64,000 nucleotides of DNA from Burkholderia multivorans ATCC BAA-247 (GTDB lineage: Bacteria > Pseudomonadota > Gammaproteobacteria > Burkholderiales > Burkholderiaceae), in contig NZ_CP009832.1 in the NCBI RefSeq assembly GCF_000959525.1, forward strand, positions 1,798,001 to 1,862,000, given 5' to 3'. A program made the position numbers and the translations under genes. Below are positions 45,104 to 53,857 of this stretch, piece by piece (within the stretch, counting starts at the first letter, position 1; every line of letters begins with the position of its first letter). The notes under the pieces were generated by a model, which saw only the letters and a program-made list of their open reading frames with translations, searched no databases and was not told the origin of the DNA.

Positions 45104-46131
45104 GCGGCGCACGACGACCGCGTGCTGCCGGCCGGCTGCGCGCGTGGTTCGGCTGGAGCGTCTGCGTGCTGCTGTTCGCGCTCGCGCAACCCGCGTGGGC
45201 CGTACGCTGCGTCGCGAACGGCGGCGGCACGGTGCTGACCGAATCGATCGGCAACGTCGCGTCGTATCCGACCGATGCGCCGGACGGCTACGTGATTTGG
45301 GTGTCGCCGCCGCGCACGACGACCGGCTACTGCTACAAGGATCTCGGCGGCAGCATGAAGACGTTCGGCGAATGGATCTACTTCTACGCGAATCCGGAGC
45401 AGCAGAATCCGGCCGCGTGGGGGCTCGAGATCGGCATCCGCTATCTCGGCCAGGACTATTTCGGCCGCAGCAGCCAGCCGGGCGACGGCGTGCAGACGAG
45501 CACCTACGTGCAGCCGTGCCGGCTCAGCGACGCCGACGTGCGCGCCGGACGATGCGAAAAGTTTCCGCTGAGCATTACGTACCAGGTCGTCGTGCGCAAG
45601 CGCGGCAGCTGGATGCAACCGCCGTCGGACGTCTACGCGGTCTTCCAGTTCGACGGGAAGGGCGGGCTGAACTACATCAATCCGAGTTTCCGCTACAAGC
45701 TGAGCGGGCTGCAGAAGTTGAAGCCGACGCCGTGCATGGTGGACGTCAAGGTCACGCCCGAGCCGGGCGTCGTGAAGTTCGGGCAGATCCAGGCGACGGC
45801 CACCGGCTTTTCGCCTGCCGTGCCGCGCAAGACGTTCAGCGTCGCGCTGACCAAGCAGTGCAGCGTGCCGGTGCGCGTGGACGGCTACTTCGAGACGGCG
45901 CAGACGGTGCGCAACGGCTTGCTCGTGCCGGCCGCCGACAGCAATTTCGGGATCGGCATCGAGGATCGCAACGGCACCGCGATTCCGTTCAACCAGCAGT
46001 TCGTGCTCGCGCAGATGCCGGGCAGCGTCAACTATCAGAGCGTGACGCTCGATGCGGCGCTGAAGTCGTTCGGGGCGCCGAAGATCGGGCCGTTTACCGG
46101 CACCGCGACGATCCGGCTGTTCATCTACTGA
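45100..46131 (+). CDS. Fimbrial tip adhesin / minor subunit
   Basis: A 343-residue two-domain fimbrial protein. A signal peptide (about residues 15-36, VCVLLFALAQPAWA) precedes a ~180-residue N-terminal domain with a Cys near its start (RCVANGGG) and aromatic-rich segments (TFGEWIYFYANPEQQNPAAWG), probably a receptor-binding lectin domain. The C-terminal pilin domain starts near PCMVDVKVTPEPGVVKFGQI and ends TATIRLFIY, the subunit-polymerisation motif. Size and last position fit a FimH-like tip adhesin. Receptor unknown. Overlap with the chaperone gene is ATGA at 45100. Confidence 0.85.
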   Translation: MSGARRPRAAGRLRAWFGWSVCVLLFALAQPAWAVRCVANGGGTVLTESIGNVASYPTDAPDGYVIWVSPPRTTTGYCYKDLGGSMKTFGEWIYFYANPEQQNPAAWGLEIGIRYLGQDYFGRSSQPGDGVQTSTYVQPCRLSDADVRAGRCEKFPLSITYQVVVRKRGSWMQPPSDVYAVFQFDGKGGLNYINPSFRYKLSGLQKLKPTPCMVDVKVTPEPGVVKFGQIQATATGFSPAVPRKTFSVALTKQCSVPVRVDGYFETAQTVRNGLLVPAADSNFGIGIEDRNGTAIPFNQQFVLAQMPGSVNYQSVTLDAALKSFGAPKIGPFTGTATIRLFIY

Positions 46132-46197
46132 GGAGCGTCGCGCGCGAGCACGCGACGCGATGCGACGACGCGCCGCTCGCGCGTCGCGTCGCGGTGT

Positions 46198-46335
46198 TTA
46201 GCGCACCCAGCGGCACACCTTGTGATGGTGATGCTCGAAATGGCAGACGCGGTGCGGATGCGCTTGCGCGAGCGTCGGCGCGAGCACGGCGGCAGCGACG
46301 GCGGCGGCGGTGAGGGTCTTCAGTAGCGTTTTCAT
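46198..46335 (-). CDS. Small secreted HHHH-motif protein, 45 aa
   Basis: Minus-strand ATG at 46333-46335 gives 45 codons. A clean signal peptide (MKTLLKTLTAAAVAAAVLAP then TLAQA, residues 1-25) precedes the mature 20-residue peptide HPHRVCHFEHHHHKVCRWVR. This has six His and two Cys spaced 10 apart. AGGACA precedes the start at good distance, and a stop follows directly. The composition suggests periplasmic metal binding; proteins of this kind are annotated in Burkholderia only as HHHH-motif proteins, with no known function. It is convergent with the fimbrial operon. Confidence 0.7.
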   Translation of the reverse strand: MKTLLKTLTAAAVAAAVLAPTLAQAHPHRVCHFEHHHHKVCRWVR

Positions 46336-46383
46336 GTTGATGTCCTGTCGTTGAAGTTGGCGATTGCGGAAAGCGGCGCGGCG

Positions 46384-46623
46384 TTACCACTGCGGGCGCG
46401 GTTCGTCGCGACGGTCATCGCGGCGGTCGTCGCGGCGTTCGTCGTGCCAGCCCGGATGCTGCGCCTCCCAGTCACGGCGTTCCCAGTAACGATGTCCGTC
46501 CCAGTAACGATCGCCGTGCCAGCCGATCGTGACCTGCGCCGGTGCGGGGTAGGCCACGCAGCCGGTCAGCATCACGCTCGATAACGCGCCGATCATCACG
46601 GCGGATAACACGATGGTTTTCAT
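46384..46623 (-). CDS. Small lipoprotein with acidic-basic repeat tail, 79 aa
   Basis: ATG at 46621-46623 is preceded by GGGAG. The signal peptide MKTIVLSAVMIGALSSVM leads to lipobox LTGC with Cys22, so the mature protein is lipidated. It continues VAYPAPAQVTIGWHGDRYWDG, then HRYWERRDWEAQHPGWH, and ends in a repeated RRDDRRDDRRDE-type tail. Aromatic/His-rich small lipoproteins of this style are frequent in Burkholderia but uncharacterised. It lies 48 bp before the HHHH-motif gene on the same strand, and the two may be co-transcribed. Confidence 0.75.
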   Translation of the reverse strand: MKTIVLSAVMIGALSSVMLTGCVAYPAPAQVTIGWHGDRYWDGHRYWERRDWEAQHPGWHDERRDDRRDDRRDEPRPQW

Positions 46624-46927
46624 GTCGTTCTCCCTTGGAAACCGCAGCCCGATCGTACGAGCCCCGAAAATTTCACGTGGTAATAAGTTGCTACCGCAAA
46701 TAACGGTCGAAGGCATTTCGTCAGATGGCAGAAAGGCGTCGTCCGCACGTGGTCCGCGACGCGATGCACGCCGAAGCCGCGCGCGCAGGACGCGGCACGC
46801 GCGAAGGCCCGTCGCCTTGTCGGGCGGCGCGCCGTAAGCTTCGCCGCGCGCGTCGGCGGCACGCGCAGGCGGGAGCGCCGTTTGATCAGACTATTCCCCA
46901 CATCCGGCAGGGGTGTTGGTAATCGGA

Positions 46928-46956
46928 TTGAGAATGATTTGCGTTTACGTTACATT
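46928..46956 (+). promoter_or_regulatory. orbS promoter with overlapping Fur-box-like site
   Basis: TTGAGA (46928-46933) and TACATT (46951-46956) are spaced 17 bp and form a sigma-70-like promoter. GAGAATGATTTGCGTTTAC (46930-46948) lies across it and matches the 19-bp Fur consensus at about 12 positions. The predicted start of transcription is near 46963, ahead of the chosen orbS start. Fur repression of orbS is known in B. cenocepacia. The rest of the gap 46624-46927 shows no gene. Confidence 0.7.
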
Positions 46957-46987
46957 CCGCTATCTCGGAATACGACGGAGCAGATCG

Positions 46988-47635
46988 ATGGCAATGGCGG
47001 ACGTGCTCGAACGACCGGTCGCGAGACCGGCGAATCGGTTTCCCGGAAGCGGCACCGTGCGCGCGCGACGCGGCGCCGAACCGCGTGCGCAGGGCGCGCT
47101 GCTCGACGTGCTGATCGCGCATCGCGCCATGCTGGTCAACGTCGCGCGCGGCTTTCTCGGCTGCGCGAGCCGCGCGGAGGACGTCGTGCACGACGTGTTC
47201 GTGAAGCTCGTCGACTTTCCGAACCAGGATGCCGTGCGCCAGCCGGTCGCGTACGTGACGCGGATGGTGCGCAATGCATCGATCGACGCGTGCCGTCGCC
47301 AGAATCTCGAAAACATCCATCACGCGGACGAAGACGACGGCTTCGACGTGCCGTCGCCGGAGCCGACGCCCGAGGCCGCGCTGATCACGCGCGACACGCT
47401 GCGCCGCGTATCGGCCGCGCTCGACGATCTGCCCGCGCGCAGCCGCGCGGCATTCGAAATGGTGCGGCTGCGCGAGGAAACCTTGCAGACCGCGGCGCGC
47501 GCGCTGAACGTGTCGCAGACGCTCGTGCACTTTATGGTGCGCGACGCCGAGCGCCACTGTGCGGCCTGCCTCGACGCCTGCCAGCGCGGCGTCGCGTGCC
47601 CGGTATTTCTCGGCGGCCGCACGCGGCGCCGGTAA
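46988..47635 (+). CDS. orbS: ECF sigma factor OrbS, ornibactin regulator
   Basis: A 215-residue iron-starvation sigma factor of the PvdS/FecI class. Region 2 is [38 protein letters not shown], and region 4 is [47 protein letters not shown]-terminal tail carries four Cys (191, 194, 198, 204; CxxC-x3-C-x5-C). Start 46988 is chosen because GGAG lies about 8 nt upstream and the predicted transcript begins near 46963; an upstream in-frame start at 46913 would precede the promoter. It directs transcription of the biosynthesis and transport genes under iron limitation. Confidence 0.93.
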   Translation: MAMADVLERPVARPANRFPGSGTVRARRGAEPRAQGALLDVLIAHRAMLVNVARGFLGCASRAEDVVHDVFVKLVDFPNQDAVRQPVAYVTRMVRNASIDACRRQNLENIHHADEDDGFDVPSPEPTPEAALITRDTLRRVSAALDDLPARSRAAFEMVRLREETLQTAARALNVSQTLVHFMVRDAERHCAACLDACQRGVACPVFLGGRTRRR

Positions 47636-47657
47636 AAAATTGCGCGGCCCGTTCGTC
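47633..47657 (+). promoter_or_regulatory. OrbS-dependent promoter of orbH
   Basis: TAAA (47633-47636), a 17-nt spacer, then CGTC (47654-47657). The ten bases GGTAAAAAAT starting at 47631 and the GTTCGTC block recur in the orbI promoter. TAAA/CGTC elements are those described for OrbS-type promoters. It overlaps the orbS stop and lies about 65 bp upstream of orbH. Confidence 0.85.
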
Positions 47658-47720
47658 TTCGATACAGAAGCGGCCGCATCGCCGCTTCGCACCTTCAACC
47701 GTCTCAAGCGATTTCCGATC

Positions 47721-47963
47721 ATGACGCAAGCCACGACGCCTTCCGCCGACTCCGACGATCTCGTCTACACGGTCGTCATCAACGACGAAGAACAGTATTC
47801 GATCTGGCCGACGTTCCGGCCCGTGCCGGCCGGCTGGCGCGAGGTGGGCGTGCGCGGCGCGAAGGCCGACTGTCTCGCGCACATCGAAACCGTCTGGACC
47901 GACATGCGCCCCGCGAGCCTGCGCCGCGCGATGGACGGCGAGCGCGCGCCGAACGCATCGTGA
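47721..47963 (+). CDS. orbH: MbtH-like protein OrbH
   Basis: An 80-residue MbtH-family protein. The signature [19 protein letters not shown] is followed by C-terminal [23 protein letters not shown], both highly conserved. MbtH proteins bind and activate NRPS adenylation domains, so OrbH should assist OrbI and OrbJ. It is the first gene after the OrbS promoter. Confidence 0.96.
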   Translation: MTQATTPSADSDDLVYTVVINDEEQYSIWPTFRPVPAGWREVGVRGAKADCLAHIETVWTDMRPASLRRAMDGERAPNAS

Positions 47964-48008
47964 TCCGCGGCGCCGCGACGCGGCGCGCCATCTGAAGAGG
48001 ACGTTTGC

Positions 48009-49019
48009 ATGACCTTGCTTTCGTTGCCGACGCTCGACGATCTGCGTATCGAGCCGGGGCTGCCCACCGTCGTGTCGCCGCGCGGCGACGACGGCATGTC
48101 GATCGACGACGTCGCGCCGCTCGCGCGCGCCATCGCGGCCGACACGCTCGAACGCGCGGGCGGCGTGCTGTTCACGGGGTTTCGCGTACCGTCGATCGAC
48201 GCGTTCCAGCGGTTTGCGGCGTCGTTCGGCGATCCGCTGATCGGCTATGAATATGCGTCGACGCCGCGCAGCCAGGTCGAGGGCGCCGTCTATACGTCGA
48301 CCGAGTATCCGCCGCATCGCGCGATTCCGCTGCACAACGAGCAGTCGTATACGCGCGAATGGCCGATGCGGATCTGGTTTCATTGCGCGCTCGCCGCGCC
48401 GAAGGGCGGGGCTACGCCGATCGCGGACAGCCGCGCGGTCTACCGCGCGCTCGATCCGGCGCTCGTCGCGCGCTTCGAGCGGCGCGAGCTGTTGTACGTG
48501 CGCAATTTCGGGCAGGGCCTCGATCTGCCCTGGCAGCAGGCGTTCGGCACCGACGATCGCGCGGCGGTCGAGCGGATGTGTGCGGCGCGCGGGATCGAAT
48601 GCGCATGGCGCACCGACGACGACGGCGAATGGCTGCTGCGCACGCGCGAGCGCTGTCAGGCCGTCGCGCAGCATCCGCGCACCGGCGATCGCGTGTGGTT
48701 CAACCAGGCGAACCTGTTTCATCTGTCCGCGCTCGACGACGACATGCAGGAAGCGCTCGTCGACGCGGTCGGCCTCGAGAACGTGCCGCGCAACGTGTAC
48801 TACGGCGACGGTGCGCCGCTCGAAGCCGATGCGCTCGCCGAGATCCGCGGCGTGCTCGATCGACAGCGCATCGTGTTCCCGTGGCAGACGGGCGACGTGC
48901 TGATGCTCGACAACATGCTGACGGCGCATGCGCGCGATCCGTTCGAAGGGCCGCGCAAGGTCGTCGTCGCGATGGCGCAAAGCCATACGGTCCCGCGCGA
49001 CCGAACGGAGGCTCGATGA
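48009..49019 (+). CDS. orbG: TauD/SyrP-type Fe(II)/2-oxoglutarate dioxygenase (aspartate beta-hydroxylase)
   Basis: A 336-residue TauD/TfdA-family dioxygenase. The iron triad is His109 and Glu111 (LHNEQSYTREWP) with His307 in DNMLTAHAR; the 2-oxoglutarate-binding Arg is likely in FEGPRKVVVAM. SyrP-like enzymes hydroxylate amino acids bound to NRPS carrier domains. Here the expected product is beta-hydroxyaspartate for the second residue of ornibactin. AGAGGA precedes ATG 48009. The stop overlaps orbC by ATGA (49016-49019). Confidence 0.92.
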   Translation: MTLLSLPTLDDLRIEPGLPTVVSPRGDDGMSIDDVAPLARAIAADTLERAGGVLFTGFRVPSIDAFQRFAASFGDPLIGYEYASTPRSQVEGAVYTSTEYPPHRAIPLHNEQSYTREWPMRIWFHCALAAPKGGATPIADSRAVYRALDPALVARFERRELLYVRNFGQGLDLPWQQAFGTDDRAAVERMCAARGIECAWRTDDDGEWLLRTRERCQAVAQHPRTGDRVWFNQANLFHLSALDDDMQEALVDAVGLENVPRNVYYGDGAPLEADALAEIRGVLDRQRIVFPWQTGDVLMLDNMLTAHARDPFEGPRKVVVAMAQSHTVPRDRTEAR

Positions 49020-49858
49020 CGGGGCGTCCTGCCGCGCTTGCCGCGCGCGGCCTGACGGTCGGCTATCGCCACCATGTCGTGATCGACGGGCTCGACCTGT
49101 CGATCGCGGCCGGTCGCGTGACCGCGCTGTGCGGCCCGAACGGCTGCGGCAAGAGCACGCTGCTGCGCACGCTTGCCGGCCTGCAGCCGGCGCGCACGGG
49201 CCACGTCGAAGTCAACGGGCGGCCGCTCGCATCGTTTCGTCGCCGCGCGCTCGCGCGCGAGCTGACGATGCTCGCGCAGTTCAACCAGATTCCGTCGGGG
49301 CTCACGGTGCGCGAACTCGTCGCGTACGGACGCTATGCGTACGGCGGCTTCCTGCGCGGGCTCACGCGCGCGGACCACGCGGCGATCGACGAGGCGCTCG
49401 ACACGAGCGGCCTCGCCGCCGACGCCGAGCGCGACGTCGGCGCACTGTCCGGCGGCGAGCGGCAGCGCGCGTGGATCGCGATGGCGCTCGCGCAGCAGGC
49501 GTCGATCGTGCTGCTCGACGAGCCGACGACCTATCTCGACATCCATCATCAGCTCGACATCCTCGACGCATTGCGCACGCTGAACCGCACGCGCGGCCTG
49601 ACGATCGTCTGGGTGCTGCACGACCTGAACCAGGCGGCCGCGTACAGCGACGAGATCGTGCTGATGCGCGCAGGCCGCGTCGTCGCGCACGGCGCACCCG
49701 ACGCGATGCTCGAGCCCGCACGGCTGCGCGCCGCGTTCGGCGTCGACATGCTGAAGCTCGCGCATCCGCAGACGGGCGCGCCGATGTGCGTGCCGGCGTA
49801 CGGGCCGGCGACCGCCGCGCCCGAGGCCGCGCACGCGTCGGACCGGAATCTCGCATGA
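49016..49858 (+). CDS. orbC: Ferric-siderophore ABC importer ATPase OrbC
   Basis: A 280-residue FecE/FhuC-type ATPase. Walker A is GPNGCGKST, the signature LSGGERQRAWIAMALAQ, Walker B IVLLDEPTTYLDIHHQLDIL, and the H-loop WVLHDLNQAAAYSD. It supplies energy to the OrbD permease for uptake of ferric ornibactin across the inner membrane. Start and stop both lie in ATGA overlaps (with orbG and orbD). Confidence 0.95.
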   Translation: MTGRPAALAARGLTVGYRHHVVIDGLDLSIAAGRVTALCGPNGCGKSTLLRTLAGLQPARTGHVEVNGRPLASFRRRALARELTMLAQFNQIPSGLTVRELVAYGRYAYGGFLRGLTRADHAAIDEALDTSGLAADAERDVGALSGGERQRAWIAMALAQQASIVLLDEPTTYLDIHHQLDILDALRTLNRTRGLTIVWVLHDLNQAAAYSDEIVLMRAGRVVAHGAPDAMLEPARLRAAFGVDMLKLAHPQTGAPMCVPAYGPATAAPEAAHASDRNLA

Positions 49859-51945
49859 CGACGACGGTCGCGATACGCAAGCGCACGCAGGCCGCGCACG
49901 CCGCAGCCGGTCGCCGAGCCGGCCGGATCGCGATCGGCGCGATCGTGCTGATCGCGCTCGTCGCGGCGATGCGCGTCGCGCCCGATCTGCTTGCCTGGTG
50001 GCGCGCCGCGCCCGGCAGCGACGCGGCCGCGCTCGCGCACGTGTTCCTGTTCGATCTCGGTTTGCCGCGTATCGCGGCTGCGCTCGTCGCCGGCGGCTGC
50101 CTCGGCATCGCGGGCGCGCTGTTCCAGTCGCTGACGCGCAATCCGCTCGCGTCGCCGGACCTGCTCGGCGTGACGGGCGGCGCCCAGCTCGGGCTGCTCG
50201 CGTCGATGCTCGTGCCCGCGCTCGCGGGCGTCGCGTCGGTGCCACTGCTGTTCGTCTGCGGACTCGCGGCGGCGGCCTGCGCGATCGCGGCGGCCGGCGG
50301 CTGGCGCGCGACGCCGCTGCGGCTCGTGCTCGCGGGCAGCGTCTGCATGCTGCTGTTCGCCGCGTTGTCGACGCTCGTGCTCGCGTTTTTCGAGCAGAAC
50401 ATCGCGGGCGCCGCGCTGTGGGCGAACGGCAGCCTGTATCAGCCCGGTGCGGCCGGGCTCGCGCTCGCCGCGCGCTGGCTCGTCGCACCGCTCGTCGCCT
50501 TGCCGTTCGTGATGCGGCCGCTCGATCCGCTCGCGCTCGGCGACGACGCGGCGGCCGCGGCCGGCGTGCGCGTCGATGCGACGCGGCTCGCCGCGACGGT
50601 CGTCGCAGTCGCGTTCACGAGCGTCGCGGTCAGCATCGCGGGACCGCTGTCGTATGTCGGCCTCGTCGCGCCGAACCTGATTCGCCAGATCCGCGGTGCG
50701 CGCGCGGCGCGGCTCGGTGCGCTCGTCCCGCTGTCCGCACTCGCCGGCGCAGCGCTCGTGCTCGTCACCGACAGCGCGGTGCTCGCGTCGGGACTCGATG
50801 CGACGCTGTCGACCGGCGTCGCGATCGCGCTGGTCGGCACGCCGCTGATGCTGACGATGATCCGGCGCGGTGCGGCGTGGTCGGGCGTGCTGCACGGGCA
50901 GCCCGAGCGCGCGGCCGGCGGCCGGTCGACGCGCATCGTCGGCTGGCTCGAACGGCTCGGCTGGCCGCTGCGCTCCGCGCTGTTCGCCGCGGTCGCGCTC
51001 GTCGTCGTATACGTCGGCGTGTCGTCCGGGCCGGAATGGCTCGCGCCGGCGCGCTGGTTCGCCGCGTCGACCGGGCACGATCCGCTCGCGCGCATGCTGC
51101 TCGATCTGCGCATGCCGCGGCTGCTGTGCGCGCTGCTCGCCGGCGCGCTGCTTGCGGTGAGCGGCGTCGCGATGCAGAGCGTCGTGCGCAATCCGCTCGC
51201 GGGGCCGGAAGTGCTCGGCGTTACCCAGGGCGCGGGGCTCGTCACGCTGTTCGCGCTGTCCGCGTGGCCGTTGATCGGCCACGTCGGGCTCGCGGCCGCC
51301 GCGCTGAGCGGCGGCGGACTGTCGCTCGCGATCACGCTCGCGCTCAATCATCGCCATCGCTATGCGCCGCTCGCGGTCGCGCTGACCGGCATCGTGACGG
51401 GCGCGCTATGGACCACGCTCGCGCAATGGCTGATCACGCAGGAAAGCGTGCAGCCCGCGCGCTTCGTCGTCTGGCTCGTGGGCGGCACGTACGGCCGCAG
51501 CTGGGGCGAGGTGTCGATGCTCGTGCCGTGGTGCGTGCTCGCGGTGCCTGTCTTCGCGTGGCTCGCGAAGCCGCTCGACATGCTTGCGCTCGGCGACGAC
51601 CAAGCCGCCGCGCTCGGCCTGCCGGTCGCGATGCTGCGGCCGCTCGCGCTGACGATCGCGACGCTCGCCGCGTGCGCGGCCGTCGCGGCGGTCGGGCCGA
51701 TCGGCTTCATCGGACTGATGGCGCCGCACGTCGCGACGATGCTCGGCGCGCGCCGTCATCGCACGCGGCTGTGGCTCGCGGCCGCCTGCGGTGCGCTGAT
51801 TCTCGCCGCCGCCGATCTCGCGGCGCGCACGCTGGTCGCGCCGCGCGAAGTGCCGGCCGGCGTGCTGACCGCGCTGATCGGCGCGCCGTACCTGCTCGGG
51901 CTGCTGATTCTCGAGGCGCGCCGCACGCGGCGCGCGGCGCGATGA
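49855..51945 (+). CDS. orbD: Fused two-domain FecCD-type siderophore permease OrbD
   Basis: A 696-residue permease composed of two FecCD modules in tandem, equivalent to FhuB. The first module spans about residues 20-340 (GLPRIAAALVAGGCLGIAGALFQSLTRNPLASPDLLGVTGGAQLG); the second about 360-690 (MPRLLCALLAGALLAVSGVAMQSVVRNPLAGPEVLGVTQGAGL). Each ends with the ATPase-contact motif (GLVAPNLIRQIRG; GLMAPHVATMLGA). About 20 membrane segments are expected. The fused form removes the need for a second permease gene. ATGA overlaps join it to orbC and orbF. Confidence 0.95.
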   Translation: MTTTVAIRKRTQAAHAAAGRRAGRIAIGAIVLIALVAAMRVAPDLLAWWRAAPGSDAAALAHVFLFDLGLPRIAAALVAGGCLGIAGALFQSLTRNPLASPDLLGVTGGAQLGLLASMLVPALAGVASVPLLFVCGLAAAACAIAAAGGWRATPLRLVLAGSVCMLLFAALSTLVLAFFEQNIAGAALWANGSLYQPGAAGLALAARWLVAPLVALPFVMRPLDPLALGDDAAAAAGVRVDATRLAATVVAVAFTSVAVSIAGPLSYVGLVAPNLIRQIRGARAARLGALVPLSALAGAALVLVTDSAVLASGLDATLSTGVAIALVGTPLMLTMIRRGAAWSGVLHGQPERAAGGRSTRIVGWLERLGWPLRSALFAAVALVVVYVGVSSGPEWLAPARWFAASTGHDPLARMLLDLRMPRLLCALLAGALLAVSGVAMQSVVRNPLAGPEVLGVTQGAGLVTLFALSAWPLIGHVGLAAAALSGGGLSLAITLALNHRHRYAPLAVALTGIVTGALWTTLAQWLITQESVQPARFVVWLVGGTYGRSWGEVSMLVPWCVLAVPVFAWLAKPLDMLALGDDQAAALGLPVAMLRPLALTIATLAACAAVAAVGPIGFIGLMAPHVATMLGARRHRTRLWLAAACGALILAAADLAARTLVAPREVPAGVLTALIGAPYLLGLLILEARRTRRAAR

Positions 51946-52742
51946 CCGGGCTGCGCGACGGTGCACGCGCGACGCGTTTCTCGACCTTCGCGCCCGAGCC
52001 GTTCGCGGCGCATCTCGACGTCGTGTGGCTCGGCATGCCGGACGACGCGCAGCGCGGCGGCCGCCGGATCGTACCGGTCACCGCGCTGGCCGAACACCGC
52101 GACGCGATCGTCGATGCGATGGTCCGTCATTACGGCGGCGATCCGGCACGCCATACGCGTGCGCTCGTGTCGCAGTGGAGCAAATACTATTTCGGCCGCG
52201 CGGTGCCGGCCGGCGTCGTTGCCGCGCTGACGCTCGGCCGGCCGCTCGACATGACGCCCGAGCGCACGTTCGTCGCGCTCGACGACGGGATGCCCGGCGC
52301 GCTGTATTTCGCCGCGGACGCGCTCGGCGCGCCGTGCGACGAGCCGGCGCGCCGCCATGCGGGGCTCGTCGCGCATCTGCGTGCCACGATCGCGCTGCTC
52401 GCCGGCATCGGCGGCGTCACGCAGCGCGTGCTCTGGAGCAACGCGGGCAATCTGCTCGACTTCCTGTTCGATCGTTACCGGACGCTGCCGTGCGCGATCG
52501 ACCGTGCACGCGATGCCGAGTGGCTGTTCGGTGCGACGTGCGTCGACGGCGAACCGAATCCGCTGCGGCTGCCAGTGCGCGACGTGGTGCCGCGCTCGCC
52601 GTTGCTGCCGACGCCGTTTCGCGCGCGCCGCGTGTGCTGCCTGCGCTATGAAATTCCTGGAGAAACGCAACTGTGTGGAAGCTGTCCTCTGCTGCTGACG
52701 ATGGACGACGCGGCGCTGGCCGAGCAGGACGCGATCCGATGA
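51942..52742 (+). CDS. orbF: FhuF-like ferric-siderophore reductase OrbF
   Basis: A 266-residue FhuF-family protein. The C-terminal [2Fe-2S] motif is CC-x11-C-x2-C with Cys232, Cys233, Cys245 and Cys248 ([20 protein letters not shown]), typical of siderophore-iron reductases that release iron as Fe(II) in the cytoplasm. [26 protein letters not shown] is a conserved upstream segment. It lies between permease and binding-protein genes, overlapping both by ATGA. Confidence 0.93.
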   Translation: MTGLRDGARATRFSTFAPEPFAAHLDVVWLGMPDDAQRGGRRIVPVTALAEHRDAIVDAMVRHYGGDPARHTRALVSQWSKYYFGRAVPAGVVAALTLGRPLDMTPERTFVALDDGMPGALYFAADALGAPCDEPARRHAGLVAHLRATIALLAGIGGVTQRVLWSNAGNLLDFLFDRYRTLPCAIDRARDAEWLFGATCVDGEPNPLRLPVRDVVPRSPLLPTPFRARRVCCLRYEIPGETQLCGSCPLLLTMDDAALAEQDAIR

Positions 52743-53773
52743 CGGATGCGGGACGCCGACGTGCGCTCGCGCAACTCGCCGCCAGCGCGTGCTGCGGCGC
52801 GTTCGCTGCGTTCGGTGGATTCGGCGTATTCGGTGCGCCTGCGAGGGCGGCCGATGCGCCGCCCGCATCGCGCCGCGCGCTGTCGCTCGCCGGCAATCCG
52901 GTCGTGTCGCAGGCGAGCGCGACGATGCCCGTACGGCCGCAGCGCGTGGTCGCGCTCGACTTCATGTTCGCGGAAAGCGTCGTCGCGCTCGATCTGATCC
53001 CGGTCGGGATGGCCGACACGGCGTTCTATCCGGGCTGGCTCGGCTACGAGAGCGCGCGTATCGCGCACGTGACCGACATCGGGTCGCGGCAGGAGCCCGG
53101 CCTCGAGGCGATCGCGGCCGTCAGGCCCGACCTGATCATCGGCGTCGGCTTCCGGCATGCACCGATCTTCGACGCGCTCGACCGCATCGCGCCGACGATC
53201 CTGTTCCAGTTCAGCCCGAACGTGTCGGAAGGCGGCGTGCCGGTCACGCAGCTCGACTGGATGCGGCAGATCTTCAGGACGATCGGCACGGTGACCGGTC
53301 GCGACGCGCGTGCGCGCGCGGTCGAAGCGCAACTCGACGCGGGGCTCGCGCGCAATGCGGCGCGTCTGTCGGCGGCCGGCCGCGCGGGCGAGCGCATCGC
53401 GCTGCTGCAGGAGCTCGGACTGCCGGACCGTTACTGGGCGTACACCGGCAACAGCACCGCGGCCGGGCTCGCGCGTGCGCTCGGTCTCGTCCCGTGGCCG
53501 AAAAAGCCGACACGCGAAGGGACGATCTACGTGACCTCGGCCGATCTGCTCACGCAGCGCGATCTGGCGATCTTGTTCGTGACCGCGACGGCGCTCGACG
53601 TGCCGCTGTCCGCGAAGCTCGACTCGCCGGTGTGGCGTTTCGTGCCGGCATGGCGCGAGCATCGGATCGCGATGATCGAGCGCAATATCTGGGGCTTCGG
53701 CGGGCCGATGTCGGCGCTGAAACTCGCCGACGTGATGACCGATACGATGCTGGCGCTGCCGGCCGTGCGCTGA
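52739..53773 (+). CDS. orbB: Periplasmic ferric-siderophore-binding protein OrbB
   Basis: A 344-residue FhuD/FecB-type (class III) binding protein. The N terminus has [21 protein letters not shown], with consecutive Arg before the hydrophobic core, so export may be by Tat, as FhuD-like proteins sometimes are; Sec is also possible. [27 protein letters not shown] and [22 protein letters not shown] are hallmark motifs of the fold. It delivers ferric ornibactin to OrbD/OrbC. The ATG at 52739 overlaps the orbF stop; an upstream GTG at 52673 would lie inside orbF and is less likely. It is the last gene of the orbH operon. Confidence 0.93.
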   Translation: MTDAGRRRALAQLAASACCGAFAAFGGFGVFGAPARAADAPPASRRALSLAGNPVVSQASATMPVRPQRVVALDFMFAESVVALDLIPVGMADTAFYPGWLGYESARIAHVTDIGSRQEPGLEAIAAVRPDLIIGVGFRHAPIFDALDRIAPTILFQFSPNVSEGGVPVTQLDWMRQIFRTIGTVTGRDARARAVEAQLDAGLARNAARLSAAGRAGERIALLQELGLPDRYWAYTGNSTAAGLARALGLVPWPKKPTREGTIYVTSADLLTQRDLAILFVTATALDVPLSAKLDSPVWRFVPAWREHRIAMIERNIWGFGGPMSALKLADVMTDTMLALPAVR

Positions 53774-53817
53774 GCGCATTTCGCCGCGCCGTTCTTTTTC
53801 ATCGGTCGTTCGCAGAG

Positions 53818-53853
53818 GCGCCGGCCGTCGCGATCGCGATGGGCCGGCGCTTT
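53818..53853. terminator. Hairpin between convergent orbB and orbE
   Basis: GCGCCGGCC (53818-53826) and GGCCGGCGC (53842-53850) form a 9-bp stem around a 15-nt loop that is itself partly self-complementary, followed by TTT. It sits 45 nt after orbB and just past the convergent orbE stop, so it may serve both strands. Confidence 0.65.
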
Positions 53854-53857
53854 GCGT

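Noticed and set aside
46121-46390. An 89-codon frame overlapping the HHHH-motif gene on the same strand.
   Set aside because: It has no ribosome site or signal peptide and is Arg/Ser-rich. The alternative frame encodes a proper signal peptide with an SD.
52673-52738. An upstream GTG start for orbB.
   Set aside because: It would lie inside the orbF C terminus and replace the export signal start; ATG 52739 fits the ATGA pattern of the operon.
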